Source: an uncultured Ruminococcus sp.
Lineage (GTDB): Bacteria > Bacillota > Clostridia > Oscillospirales > Acutalibacteraceae
Direction: 5' to 3'
DNA: 16,732 nt
NCBI GenBank assembly: GCA_902797525.1
Contig: CADBSZ010000031.1
Span: 1 to 16,732, forward strand
Shown: in pieces, positions 6,627-13,684 of the stretch
How positions within the stretch are numbered: position 1 is the stretch's first letter
Layout of the letters: each line of letters begins with the position of its first letter
Position numbers and translations under genes: made by a program
Notes under the pieces: generated by a model
What the model was told of the DNA's origin: nothing
Database searches by the model: none
Seen by the model: the letters and a program-made list of their open reading frames with translations, nothing else

Positions 6627-7130
6627 TTATCTAAAACTTTTCTTTAAAAACCGGTTCAAAAAAAACAACGGAAAAAAGGTTAAAAAGGTATAGCCCATTC
6701 GGGACAAATAATGCGACACAAACAGTGCGCCGCTGTCGGGAATGCCTGCCAACAGCTTAAAAAAGACAAAATAAAGCCCAAGCACCAACACAACCGCGCC
6801 GAGCGAAAGCACGCTGCCGGTCAGCAGGTTGCGGTTGAGATAGGTGTCGAGCAGGCTCGACTGCACAAAGCAGACCAGTGTGAGCGCAACGGCGAAATAG
6901 CCCACGGTACCGCCGCTTGACAAATCGCAGAGCACGCCGCACACAGCGCCGAGAATCACCGCCGGAATCACATCCTCGCACACAGCGAAGGACAGCGCCG
7001 CCGCCATCAGCAGCAGCGGCTTGGCGCCCAAAATTTCGGGCAGCAGCTTCGGCGTGCTTTGCAGCACCCACAGCAGCACGATTTCAAGCCCGAACGCCAG
7101 ATAACGAAAGAACAGGCGGTTAGTTTTCAT
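6627..7130 (-). CDS. mreD: Rod shape-determining membrane protein MreD
   Basis: 167-residue, very hydrophobic protein with about five membrane segments (from about residue 7 onward), the normal size for MreD. The conserved segment GAVCGVLCDLSSGGTVGYFA (Gly and Asp-Leu near the middle) is the recognisable MreD signature. It links MreC, PBP2 and the MreB filament in the cell-wall elongation complex. The ATG at 7130 has AGGTGG about 9 bases upstream, and the gene overlaps the end of mreC by 11 bases, so translation is probably coupled. The C-terminus is basic (RFLKKSFR). Confidence 0.93.
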   Translation of the reverse strand: MKTNRLFFRYLAFGLEIVLLWVLQSTPKLLPEILGAKPLLLMAAALSFAVCEDVIPAVILGAVCGVLCDLSSGGTVGYFAVALTLVCFVQSSLLDTYLNRNLLTGSVLSLGAVVLVLGLYFVFFKLLAGIPDSGALFVSHYLSRMGYTFLTFFPLFFLNRFLKKSFR

Positions 7131-7959
7131 CGGACTTCACCACCTTGCCCTTTTCCTCAAAGCCGGTGATTACCGCCGCCGCGGTGATGTTTCGCACATC
7201 CTCATATGGCTTTAAAACGGCATAGCGCGACGCGTCGTATTTGTTAAATTCAATCGACTGCACCTCGCCGACCAGCAGCCCCTCGGGATACACGCCGCCG
7301 GCGCCCGAGGTGACAACCATGTCGCCCTCCTTGAGCTGATGGTTTTCCGCGAGCTTGTTCATGGCGGTGAGGTTTTGGTCGCTGAGCGACACACTGCCGC
7401 TGAGAATGCCGCTGTCGCCGCTCTGCTTGTCGGACACGCTCGCCTTGGTGTCGGGAGAGAGAATCGTTTTGACCTTGCAGGTTGCCGCGTCCGCCTGGCA
7501 CACCCAGCCCACCAGGCCGTTTTCGGTGATAACAGGCGCGTTGACGCTGACGCCCACCGAGGTGCCGACGTCGAGAGTGAAGGAATAAAAATCATCGTTC
7601 GCGTCGCGGCGAATCACGTTTGCCGGCGCGATTTGGTAGGACGGATTCTGCTTTTTGAGCTCGTAATATTTCCACAGCCGTTCGTTTTCGGCTTTGGTGT
7701 CTATGTAATCCGCCAACTGCGCGCGCAAACCGGCGTTTTCCTGTTTGAGGGCTTCCACCTCGGCGCGCAAATCCTCAGCCGAGGCGGAGTCGGCGCTCGC
7801 CGTCGCCGCCGCGCTGAGCTGAAACAGTCCCTTTGAAACCGTGTTCAGTCCGCTTGATAGCAGCGAATTTTCCGCCTGCGAGAAAACGCTCAACACCGTT
7901 AGGATGATGAGCGTGATGATGAGCGTTTTACGGTTGCGGGTTCTTTGTCGTCTGTCCAT
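7120..7959 (-). CDS. mreC: Rod shape-determining protein MreC
   Basis: 279 residues from ATG 7959. A basic cytoplasmic start (MDRRQRTRNRK) is followed by one membrane helix (about 12-28), a coiled coil at about 62-100 (AEVEALKQENAGLRAQL) and the extracytoplasmic double beta-barrel domain, seen in VNAPVITENGLVGWV and TSGAGGVYPEGLLVGEV. MreC scaffolds MreB, MreD and PBP2. The frame is open upstream to 8055, but that would overlap mreB by about 90 bases and add residues unlike MreC. The chosen ATG lies 4 bases after the mreB stop, which favours translational coupling; a separate Shine-Dalgarno is weak (GGTAAGG very close to the ATG). Confidence 0.95.
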   Translation of the reverse strand: MDRRQRTRNRKTLIITLIILTVLSVFSQAENSLLSSGLNTVSKGLFQLSAAATASADSASAEDLRAEVEALKQENAGLRAQLADYIDTKAENERLWKYYELKKQNPSYQIAPANVIRRDANDDFYSFTLDVGTSVGVSVNAPVITENGLVGWVCQADAATCKVKTILSPDTKASVSDKQSGDSGILSGSVSLSDQNLTAMNKLAENHQLKEGDMVVTSGAGGVYPEGLLVGEVQSIEFNKYDASRYAVLKPYEDVRNITAAAVITGFEEKGKVVKSDEN

Positions 7960-7963
7960 AGCC

Positions 7964-8977
7964 TTACCGTCTGTTGTGCTTATACTTGCTCGCCGCTGTT
8001 TTGCCCAGCCGCTTGCCGGCGCCGTCAACCACGCAGTCGAGCGGACGGTTGGCAACGTGAACGGGCATGCCCGTTTGCTGCATTACCAGCATGTCAATGC
8101 CGCGCAGCAACGCGCCGCCGCCGGTGAGCATAATGCCGTGATCGATGATGTCGGCAGAGAGCTCGGGGGGCGTTTTTTCCAGCGTTGTTTTGATAGCTTC
8201 CACAATGGTGTTCAGCGGATCGGCAAGCGCCTCGCGCACCTCCGCCGCCGAAATCGTGACGTCCTTGGGCAGGCCGTCGACAAGGTTTCTGCCCTTAATG
8301 ACCATGCTCTTTTCGTTCTCATAGGGATAGGCTGAACCGATTTTGATTTTGATGTCCTCGGCAGTGCGTTCGCCGATGAGCAGGTTATAGGTCTTTTTGA
8401 CGTAGGTCAGAATTGCCTCGTCAAAGCGGTCGCCTGCCACGCGCACCGAGCACGCGGTGACGATGTCTCCGAGCGAAATGACCGCGACCTCGCTGGTGCC
8501 GCCGCCGATGTCAACCACCATGCTGCCGGTCGGCTCGTCAACGGGCAGCCCCGCGCCGATTGCCGCCGCCATCGGCTCCTCAATCAAAATGACGGGCGGC
8601 TTTGCACCCGCCTGATACGCCGCGTCCTCAACCGCCTTGCGCTCGACCTCCGTCACGCCCGTGGGCATGCAGATAATCACGCGCGGCTTGCTGAAGATGC
8701 CGGGCTTGACCGCCTTTTTGATGAAATGCTGCAGCATTTTTGCCGTGATTTTAAAGTCGGCGATAACACCGTCTTTGAGCGGACGCACCGCCACAATGGA
8801 ACCGGGCGTTCTGCCGATCATATCCTTTGCCTGCGAGCCAACCGCCAAAACGGTGTCGGTGCGGATGTCAACCGCCACCACCGACGGCTCGCGCAAAATA
8901 ATTCCCTTACCCTTCAAACACACCAGTGTGTTGGCTGTGCCGAGGTCGATTCCGATGTCCTTAGAAAATGAAAACAT
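7964..8977 (-). CDS. mreB: Actin-like rod shape-determining protein MreB
   Basis: 337-residue actin homologue that forms membrane-bound filaments guiding lateral wall synthesis. Phosphate-1 motif [11 protein letters not shown] is at 7-17, the IEEP segment at 132-135, phosphate-2 [11 protein letters not shown] at 156-166 and the adenosine motif [10 protein letters not shown] at 284-293. Length and motifs are typical. The N-terminal MFSFSKD could act as the membrane-binding amphipathic stretch. The ATG at 8977 has AAAGGAG about 8 bases upstream (8986-8992). It is the first gene of the mreB-mreC-mreD-PBP2 unit with a candidate promoter directly upstream. Confidence 0.98.
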   Translation of the reverse strand: MFSFSKDIGIDLGTANTLVCLKGKGIILREPSVVAVDIRTDTVLAVGSQAKDMIGRTPGSIVAVRPLKDGVIADFKITAKMLQHFIKKAVKPGIFSKPRVIICMPTGVTEVERKAVEDAAYQAGAKPPVILIEEPMAAAIGAGLPVDEPTGSMVVDIGGGTSEVAVISLGDIVTACSVRVAGDRFDEAILTYVKKTYNLLIGERTAEDIKIKIGSAYPYENEKSMVIKGRNLVDGLPKDVTISAAEVREALADPLNTIVEAIKTTLEKTPPELSADIIDHGIMLTGGGALLRGIDMLVMQQTGMPVHVANRPLDCVVDGAGKRLGKTAASKYKHNRR

Positions 8978-9007
8978 GTTTTCGGCTCCTTTACATATAT
9001 AATTAGT

Positions 9008-9035
9008 ATGATACCGATTTTCTGATTTATTGCAA
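9008..9035 (-). promoter_or_regulatory. Candidate promoter of the mreBCD-PBP2 cluster
   Basis: On the minus strand TATCAT (-10, 9008-9013) and TTGCAA (-35, 9030-9035) are separated by 16 bases, about 30 bases upstream of the mreB start. Both hexamers are close to consensus. The -35 lies immediately beside the terminator-like repeat at 9037-9066. Confidence 0.45.
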
Positions 9036-9036
9036 C

Positions 9037-9066
9037 AAAACGCTGTCGATTGCGGTCGAGCGTTTT
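9037..9066 (-). terminator. Terminator-like hairpin between dut and mreB
   Basis: AAAACGCT (9037-9044) and AGCGTTTT (9059-9066) are perfect inverted arms, with extra CGA/TCG pairing possible inside the loop. On the minus strand the stem ends in TTTT followed by GTTG. It lies about 55 bases after the dut stop and probably ends the dut transcript. The symmetry means it could also work on the plus strand, though nothing there needs it. Confidence 0.6.
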
Positions 9067-9120
9067 ATTCAAAGTTGAAAGTGAAATGAACGGTCGCTTT
9101 GCTTTGGTCTTTTCAGGCAA

Positions 9121-9561
9121 CTACTTCTTCCCCGTGGAACCAAAGCCGCCGTCGCCGCGTTCGGTGTCGCCCAGCTCGTCCGCCTCGACGATTTCCGGAG
9201 TGAGAACCGGCGCGATGACCATTTGCGCCACACGCTCGCCGGGCTCGATGACATAGGGCTTGTCGGACACGTTGCACAATCCGGCGCAGATTTCGCCGCG
9301 GTAGTCGCTGTCAATCACGCCGACGCCGTTGGAAAGACAAATGCCGTGCTTGACGCCCAAGCCGCTGCGCGCGTACAAAAACGCCGCGCAGGTGTTGTCG
9401 GGCAGCTCGATGGCGATGCCGGTGGGAATGACGGTGAGCTGTCCCGGCACGAGCGTGATGCTCTCGGGAATGCAGGCGTACAAATCCATGCCTGCCGAGC
9501 CGTCGGTGGCGCGTTTGGGAATACGGGCGTTTTCTTTGAGCTTTTTGATTTTGAGTTGCAT
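9121..9561 (-). CDS. dut: dUTP diphosphatase (trimeric dUTPase)
   Basis: Hydrolyses dUTP to dUMP and pyrophosphate, keeping uracil out of DNA and feeding dTMP synthesis. All five motifs of the trimeric family are present in order: AGMDLYA (1), YARSGLGVKHGI (2), GVGVIDSDYRGE (3, with the catalytic Asp), GERVAQMVI (4) and the C-terminal RGDGGFGSTGK (5). 146 residues from ATG 9561, a normal size. The ATG at 9570 would add three residues, but AAGGA is 9 bases upstream of 9561 and directly abuts 9570, so 9561 is preferred. It is probably transcribed alone from the promoter at 9601-9628. Confidence 0.96.
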   Translation of the reverse strand: MQLKIKKLKENARIPKRATDGSAGMDLYACIPESITLVPGQLTVIPTGIAIELPDNTCAAFLYARSGLGVKHGICLSNGVGVIDSDYRGEICAGLCNVSDKPYVIEPGERVAQMVIAPVLTPEIVEADELGDTERGDGGFGSTGKK

Positions 9562-9600
9562 ATGCTTCATTCCTTCATATTTATCAAATTTTGCAAGTTT

Positions 9601-9628
9601 ATTTTATTTTCTTTTTGATAATTCCCAA
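9601..9628 (-). promoter_or_regulatory. Candidate promoter of dut
   Basis: On the minus strand TAAAAT (-10, 9601-9606) is preceded by a 16-base spacer and TTGGGA (-35, 9623-9628). The predicted leader is about 33 bases. AATTCCCA (9620-9627), overlapping the -35, has a distant inverted copy TGGGAATT at 9673-9680. The 9562-9729 gap is AT-rich, and no clear minus-strand terminator for the U32 gene was found in it. Confidence 0.4.
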
Positions 9629-9729
9629 AAGTAATTTCCGTGAAGAATATTATCTGCCGTGTTTATTCCGAGTGGGAATTTTGTATTTTTCGGATAAGAA
9701 AATTTGAACGTTTCAGCGTGATAAAGCAC

Positions 9730-11790
9730 TTATTCAACGCCCCGACGGGTCAAACCGTGGGTTGATTTTTCTTTCAACATTGAAAACTCATTCATTTCCT
9801 TTATGTTTTTAACGTTTTCCACATAGTTTTCCACACTGAAACGCCAAACGTGGAAAGATGTGGAAAGATTTGAAATTTCTTTGTCCGCAATATAAAGCGG
9901 CACGCAATTGAGCACCTCAGTGCAGTTTCCGTCGCACTTCAAGAAAAAGCGTTTGCCTTTTCTGTCCGTCATTTTTGATTGATTTTTGCAGGATTTGCAG
10001 TCCAATCCAATGCTTTTGGCAGGGCAGTTGCGACACAGCATCAGCGGCAGATAGCCGTAGCTGATAACGCCCCTGCCGATGTTGCCGCCGAGGCGGTTAA
10101 TCTGCTCGAATTTCATCTCGATGCTCAGCTCTGTATCGGCGAGTCCGTATTCCTCCGCCCACAGCAAATCATAGGTGTTGCACAAATTCAGCCCGAAACC
10201 GCCGTGAAGCACAAAGCCGTGCTGTTTTGCCTGATACAGCGCGCCGATGTTGTGGCACAGCGCATGGGAAACGCCTGCCTCTTTGGCTCGGACAAGCTGC
10301 AAATCGATTTGCTTTTCGCGCCCGAACATGCCGCGCGGAATCTCTACGCCGACAGCAAAGCCCTCGCGCGCTAAGCGCTCCAGCTCGCGCACATCGGAAA
10401 ACAGCGGCACAAAAATGCGACCGCATTTTTTAAAGCCCTCGCCGATTTTGGTTTTCGGCACCCTTGCGCGCACTTCATGTTGCTTGGCGCGGTAGGGCGT
10501 GATTGGCTGTATATCAATATCGTTGATTTTGTAATGATGCACATTGGCGCGCAGCGAATCGAGCTGCGCGAGCGCGTCGCGCCTGATTTGATTGAGCGCG
10601 GACATCGGCAGCGAAACCCCCTGACCGATGTCGGTGCGCCACTCGTGAAAAGAATAAGCGGTGCCGCCTGTTTTGCCGAGCTGGGCAATCGCTTTGTCCT
10701 CACTGAGCGCCACCTTTTGTGCCTGCGCGCAAACCATCTCCGTCACGGCGGTAACGGTATGAACGCCGTCACAAACCGTCAGCCGGGCAGGCTCCCCGAT
10801 ATGCGCGGAAAAGCTGCCGCTGACGGCGACATTTTGCACCTCGTCCTTGTAGCCTTGGCGGATTTGCGCAAAGAGCTTTTCGTCGGCGGACACCACGTCG
10901 TCGCGCGTGCGCGTGCCGAACATACCCTTGCCGCGCCTGCCGGTGTAATAGCCGTCGGTAAAGCCGGTGCGAGAGAACACGCCGCGCAGCTGAGCGGCGG
11001 TTTGGTCGGTGACAAAGCCGAAGTCGCGCTGTTCAACGCACGCGCGGACCGCAGCGGAAACGTATTCGGGGCGTTTCATTCTGCCCTCGATTTTCGCGGA
11101 AGCCACGCCGATTTCCTGCATATCCGCCAAAAGAGGAATCAGGCTGTTGTCCTTTAGGCTGAGCGCGTGACCGCCCTTTTGTTGATTGACGGAAAACGGC
11201 AGACGGCAGGTTTGCGCGCACGCGCCCCGGTTGCCGCTGCGCGAGCCGAGCATGGCGCTGAAATAGCACTGTCCCGACACGCTCATGCACAGCGCGCCGT
11301 GGACGAACACCTCCAGCTCGACAGGGACCTTTGCCGCTTCCAAAATTTCCTCGCGGCTCATTTCGCGCGCGAGCACCACGCGCTTGAAGCCCGCTTCATA
11401 CAGCGCGCGCACGCCTGCAGCGGTGTGTACGCTCATTTGGGTGGACGCGTGAAGCGCAAGCTGCGGCGCAATTTGCCTTGCCAGCCTTGCCACGCCCATA
11501 TTTTGTACAATCAGCGCGTCAACGTCCGCTTCGGCGGCAGCTCGAACAGCCCCGGCGAGCGGCGCAAGCTCGCTGTCAAACACAATGGTATTGAGGGTGA
11601 CATACACCTTAACGCCGTGAATATGGCAATAGGCGACGGCTTGCTTTAGCTCCTCGTCGTCAAAATTTTTGGCCGAGGCGCGTGCGGAAAACCGCTTTTC
11701 GCCCAAATAAACGGCGTCCGCTCCCGATCGCACCGCGGCGATAACGCTGTCAAAGCCGCCCGCAGGAGCGAGTATTTCGATTTTATTCAT
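9730..11790 (-). CDS. U32 family peptidase-like protein (RlhA/TrhP-type RNA hydroxylation factor)
   Basis: 686 residues from ATG 11790. Despite the family name, characterised U32 members (E. coli RlhA and TrhP) act in hydroxylation of 23S rRNA or tRNA rather than as proven proteases. The N-terminal TIM-barrel-like part begins EILAPAGGFDSV. The U32 signature ELEVFVHGALCMSVSGQC is at about 158-175, and four cysteines (C168, C175, C191, C195) probably hold an iron-sulfur cluster. The long middle and C-terminal parts resemble the DUF3656-containing branch, closest in layout to RlhA. The C-terminal cysteines (LCRNCP, CKSC, CDGNC) may hold a second metal site (inference). The start overlaps the zapA stop by 8 bases (coupled translation). 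The frame is open upstream to 11844, but that part reads as out-of-frame zapA. The last ~60 codons are noticeably AT-richer than the rest. Confidence 0.92.
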   Translation of the reverse strand: MNKIEILAPAGGFDSVIAAVRSGADAVYLGEKRFSARASAKNFDDEELKQAVAYCHIHGVKVYVTLNTIVFDSELAPLAGAVRAAAEADVDALIVQNMGVARLARQIAPQLALHASTQMSVHTAAGVRALYEAGFKRVVLAREMSREEILEAAKVPVELEVFVHGALCMSVSGQCYFSAMLGSRSGNRGACAQTCRLPFSVNQQKGGHALSLKDNSLIPLLADMQEIGVASAKIEGRMKRPEYVSAAVRACVEQRDFGFVTDQTAAQLRGVFSRTGFTDGYYTGRRGKGMFGTRTRDDVVSADEKLFAQIRQGYKDEVQNVAVSGSFSAHIGEPARLTVCDGVHTVTAVTEMVCAQAQKVALSEDKAIAQLGKTGGTAYSFHEWRTDIGQGVSLPMSALNQIRRDALAQLDSLRANVHHYKINDIDIQPITPYRAKQHEVRARVPKTKIGEGFKKCGRIFVPLFSDVRELERLAREGFAVGVEIPRGMFGREKQIDLQLVRAKEAGVSHALCHNIGALYQAKQHGFVLHGGFGLNLCNTYDLLWAEEYGLADTELSIEMKFEQINRLGGNIGRGVISYGYLPLMLCRNCPAKSIGLDCKSCKNQSKMTDRKGKRFFLKCDGNCTEVLNCVPLYIADKEISNLSTSFHVWRFSVENYVENVKNIKEMNEFSMLKEKSTHGLTRRGVE
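9815..9867. repeat. Cluster of four TTTCCAC repeats in two inverted pairs (DnaA-box-like)
   Basis: TTTTCCACA occurs at 9815-9823 and 9827-9835 on the plus strand, 12 bases apart. CTTTCCACG (9849-9857) and CTTTCCACA (9859-9867) follow on the minus strand, 10 bases apart. TTTTCCACA differs by one base from the DnaA-box consensus TTATCCACA. The two pairs are inverted around a 13-base centre and could form a bulged stem of about 16 bp. All lie inside the U32 coding region (residues around STSFHVWRFSVENYVEN). Confidence 0.5.
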
Positions 11791-12322
11791 TGGTTTTTTT
11801 GCTTTCTTCGTCCTCAAACAACGAATACTGGCGCATGGGAACATAGCCCATCAGCTTTTCGTTCTTTTTGTCGCGGACGGTTTTTTCAAACTTCTTTTCG
11901 GCGTCGGGCTGTTTGGGTTCGGCAGTTTTTTTGAGCGTCTCGTTTTCTTTTAATAAAACGCGCAGCTGCTCCTCCAGCGCCTTGACGCGCTTGGTAAGGT
12001 TGGTGTTTTCATTGATGGCGACCGCCAGTCTGCCCTTGTATTCCTTGCACTGCTTTGAAAGCTCGCCCGACTGACGGATGATTTGGTCGGCCTTTTCGAC
12101 CACGTCCTTGTTTTTCTTTTCCGCCTTATATCTGTCGTCGCAAAAATCGAGCGCTGCCAGCACTGCGCAGTCGCGGGTGTCCAAGTTTTTGCCTGCCTGC
12201 GCCGCTTTGCGAATGCACCGGGTAACCTCCTCGGCTACCTTTCGCACATACGCCTTGTCCTCGGTGGTGATGACAACGTAATTGCGGCCCTCGATTTGCA
12301 CGCTAACCCTCTTTTTTTCCAT
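11783..12322 (-). CDS. zapA: Cell division protein ZapA-like, with long coiled-coil extension
   Basis: 179 residues from ATG 12322. The N-terminal part, about 1-90, has the ZapA pattern: a short beta hairpin (KRVSVQIEGRNYVVITTED), then a helix (AYVRKVAEEVTRCI) and the DTRDCAVLAALDFCDDRYKAEKK segment. A coiled coil follows (about 75-135), then a charged tail rich in Lys and Glu. ZapA binds FtsZ and bundles protofilaments at the division ring. Classical ZapA is about 85-110 residues, so the extension is long, but clostridial forms often carry one. A GAGAGGT-like Shine-Dalgarno lies about 6 bases upstream. It is the first gene of a two-gene unit with the U32 gene. Confidence 0.82.
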   Translation of the reverse strand: MEKKRVSVQIEGRNYVVITTEDKAYVRKVAEEVTRCIRKAAQAGKNLDTRDCAVLAALDFCDDRYKAEKKNKDVVEKADQIIRQSGELSKQCKEYKGRLAVAINENTNLTKRVKALEEQLRVLLKENETLKKTAEPKQPDAEKKFEKTVRDKKNEKLMGYVPMRQYSLFEDEESKKTNE

Positions 12323-12355
12323 ACAGACACCTCTCCTTATAAAACTCCATATTAC

Positions 12356-12384
12356 ATTATAATACATCTTTCGCGCAAACGCAA
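12356..12384 (-). promoter_or_regulatory. Promoter of zapA-U32
   Basis: Perfect TATAAT (-10, 12356-12361) on the minus strand, a 17-base spacer, and TTGCGT (-35, 12379-12384). The -35 touches a hairpin-forming repeat (AAGCGAC 12383-12389 / GTCGCTT 12393-12399, 3-base loop). That repeat could be an operator or part of a backup terminator for the upstream genes. Confidence 0.6.
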
Positions 12385-12471
12385 GCGACGCAGTCGCTTT
12401 TATCCGCCTTTGGAATAATAAATTGTATGGAAAAGTATCATAAGCGGCGGTTCAGGCGATTGATTTGACAG

Positions 12472-12503
12472 AAAAAAGGCGCACAGCCTAACAGGCGTGC
12501 ACC
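12472..12503 (-). terminator. Rho-independent terminator after the acetyltransferase gene
   Basis: On the minus strand a stem of about 11 bp (12503-12493 with 12489-12478, one bulged base, one or two G-U pairs) with a 3-base loop is followed by six T residues (12477 to 12472). It starts 14 bases after the acetyltransferase stop and ends that transcript. Between it and the zapA promoter (12385-12471) there is only AT-rich sequence with no gene. Confidence 0.88.
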
Positions 12504-12517
12504 TCAAAGCTATTATT

Positions 12518-12967
12518 CTATCCTTTAAATTTATCTGTCACCATTTGCAAATACGGCAGCAAACCGAAGCCCATGCGCTGATACAGCCGCTTGGCGCCCT
12601 CGTTGTCGTCCTCGACCTCAATGCGCAGACGCGCGATGTTCGGCAGGCCTTTCAGATATTTAAAAAACGCTGTTGCCAAGCCCTTGCCGCGGTGCTCCTC
12701 CTCGATATAAATTTCCTCTATCGTCACGGAAACGCCGCCTGCCTCCTGCGAAAAGGTTTTGGAGAGCAGCGCAAAGCCGCAGGGCGCGTGCTCCTCGTCC
12801 GTTTCAAAAATATAGCATTTGACATATTCATCGCCGCGCATCAGCTCGTTAAAGGTAATCTCGTAGTGCTCGGGCGGAACAGGAGAATCGACGGCGTCGG
12901 TGTGATAAAACGCGTCGGCATATTGTAAGTACAGCGCCTTGTCGGCGGCGGTAATTGGACGGAACAT
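12518..12967 (-). CDS. GNAT family N-acetyltransferase
   Basis: 149 residues with the GCN5-related acetyltransferase fold, which moves an acetyl group from acetyl-CoA to an amine. The acetyl-CoA binding motif A is IEEIYIEEEHRGKGLATAFF (RGKGLA loop, about 91-96), and motif B is NEGAKRLYQRMGF near the C-terminus. The N-terminus MFRPITAADK is the common start of the family. The substrate cannot be told from sequence. The start overlaps the stop of the upstream HAD gene by one base (TAATG), and AAAGGAG lies 8 bases upstream inside the HAD gene, so the two are translationally coupled. A frame extension to 13018 is not supported. Confidence 0.9.
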   Translation of the reverse strand: MFRPITAADKALYLQYADAFYHTDAVDSPVPPEHYEITFNELMRGDEYVKCYIFETDEEHAPCGFALLSKTFSQEAGGVSVTIEEIYIEEEHRGKGLATAFFKYLKGLPNIARLRIEVEDDNEGAKRLYQRMGFGLLPYLQMVTDKFKG

Positions 12968-13623
12968 TATTCGCACTCCTTTTGCAGGCGTTCCTGCGCT
13001 TCGTTTAAATCGCGGCACAAGCAGGAAATCATCGGGCGGATTTCATCGGTAGGCTGCAAATAGTCGGGTACCATGACGGTGAGCATACCTGCCGCAAAGG
13101 CAGATTTTATGCCGTTAATGCTGTCCTCAAAAGCCGCGCAGCTTTGCGGTTCCAGCCCCAGCTTTGCCGCGGCGGTGAGAAACACCTCGGGATGCGGCTT
13201 GCCGTTTTGAACTTCCTCGCCGCACACCAGCGCGTCAAAATAATCCGAAACCTTTGCCAGCCGCAGATTCAGCTGTGCCGTCTGTCGCGAGGTGGAGGTG
13301 GCGAGAGCAATTTTGACGCCGCGCGCCTTAAAATAAGCGAGAATGTCATACAATCCCTTTTTCACGGGGATTCCCTCGCGCTCAATGCGCTGCACATAGC
13401 GCGCCTTGCCCTTGTCGGCAAGCTCCCAATAGGGGAAATCGGCGCCGTATGCGCCCAGATAAATCTGCTCAACCTCTTTTTTGCGCTTGCCGATGGTCTG
13501 CTTAAAAAAGTCAAGGCTATAGTCAAGCCCCAGCTCGTCCATCATGCCCTGCCAGTTTTCGTAAACCAGCCGCTCGGTGTCGAACATCAGGCCGTCCATA
13601 TCAAAAATTGCACCTTTTATCAT
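12967..13623 (-). CDS. HAD superfamily hydrolase, beta-phosphoglucomutase-like
   Basis: 218 residues. Motif I is FDMDGLMFDTE (nucleophile Asp8, acid/base Asp10). A helical cap follows (about 15-85). Motif II is the ATSTS segment, motif III Lys is in NGKPHPEVF and motif IV is FEDSINGI. This is the subfamily I cap pattern of beta-phosphoglucomutase, phosphoglycolate phosphatase and sugar-phosphate phosphatases. A role in sugar-phosphate metabolism beside the amylase is possible, but the substrate is not determined. The ATG at 13623 has GAGAGG about 5 bases upstream. The amylase stop lies 61 bases upstream, with a strong hairpin between. Confidence 0.92.
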   Translation of the reverse strand: MIKGAIFDMDGLMFDTERLVYENWQGMMDELGLDYSLDFFKQTIGKRKKEVEQIYLGAYGADFPYWELADKGKARYVQRIEREGIPVKKGLYDILAYFKARGVKIALATSTSRQTAQLNLRLAKVSDYFDALVCGEEVQNGKPHPEVFLTAAAKLGLEPQSCAAFEDSINGIKSAFAAGMLTVMVPDYLQPTDEIRPMISCLCRDLNEAQERLQKECE

Positions 13624-13644
13624 AAAAGCCTCTCAAAAGAAACG

Positions 13645-13667
13645 GTAGGGCCATTTGCCGGCCCTAC
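13645..13667. repeat. Perfect hairpin GTAGGGCC / GGCCCTAC between amylase and HAD genes
   Basis: An 8-base perfect inverted repeat (13645-13652 and 13660-13667) with a 7-base loop. On the minus strand it is followed by CGTTTCTTTT, T-rich but broken, so it may be a weak terminator or attenuator between the amylase and the HAD-acetyltransferase pair. GTAGGG-type palindromes are also a form that interspersed intergenic repeats take in this group of bacteria (recollection, not checked). Confidence 0.6.
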
Positions 13668-13684
13668 ACATTAATCGTTGAATT

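Noticed and set aside
7960..8055. N-terminal extension of mreC to 8055
   Set aside because: It would overlap the 3' end of mreB by about 90 bases and adds residues unlike MreC. ATG 7959 gives the normal basic start and membrane helix.
9620..9680. Terminator formed by AATTCCCA and TGGGAATT downstream of the U32 gene
   Set aside because: The arms are 45 bases apart with no T-run on the minus strand, so this is too weak to call.
9815..9867. Replication origin at the DnaA-box-like cluster
   Set aside because: No dnaA, dnaN or AT-rich unwinding element is nearby, and the repeats lie in a coding region with imperfect boxes. They are listed as a repeat only.
11791..11844. Upstream start of the U32 gene at 11844
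   Set aside because: The extra residues are an out-of-frame reading of zapA. ATG 11790 begins the family's typical KIEILAPAG start.
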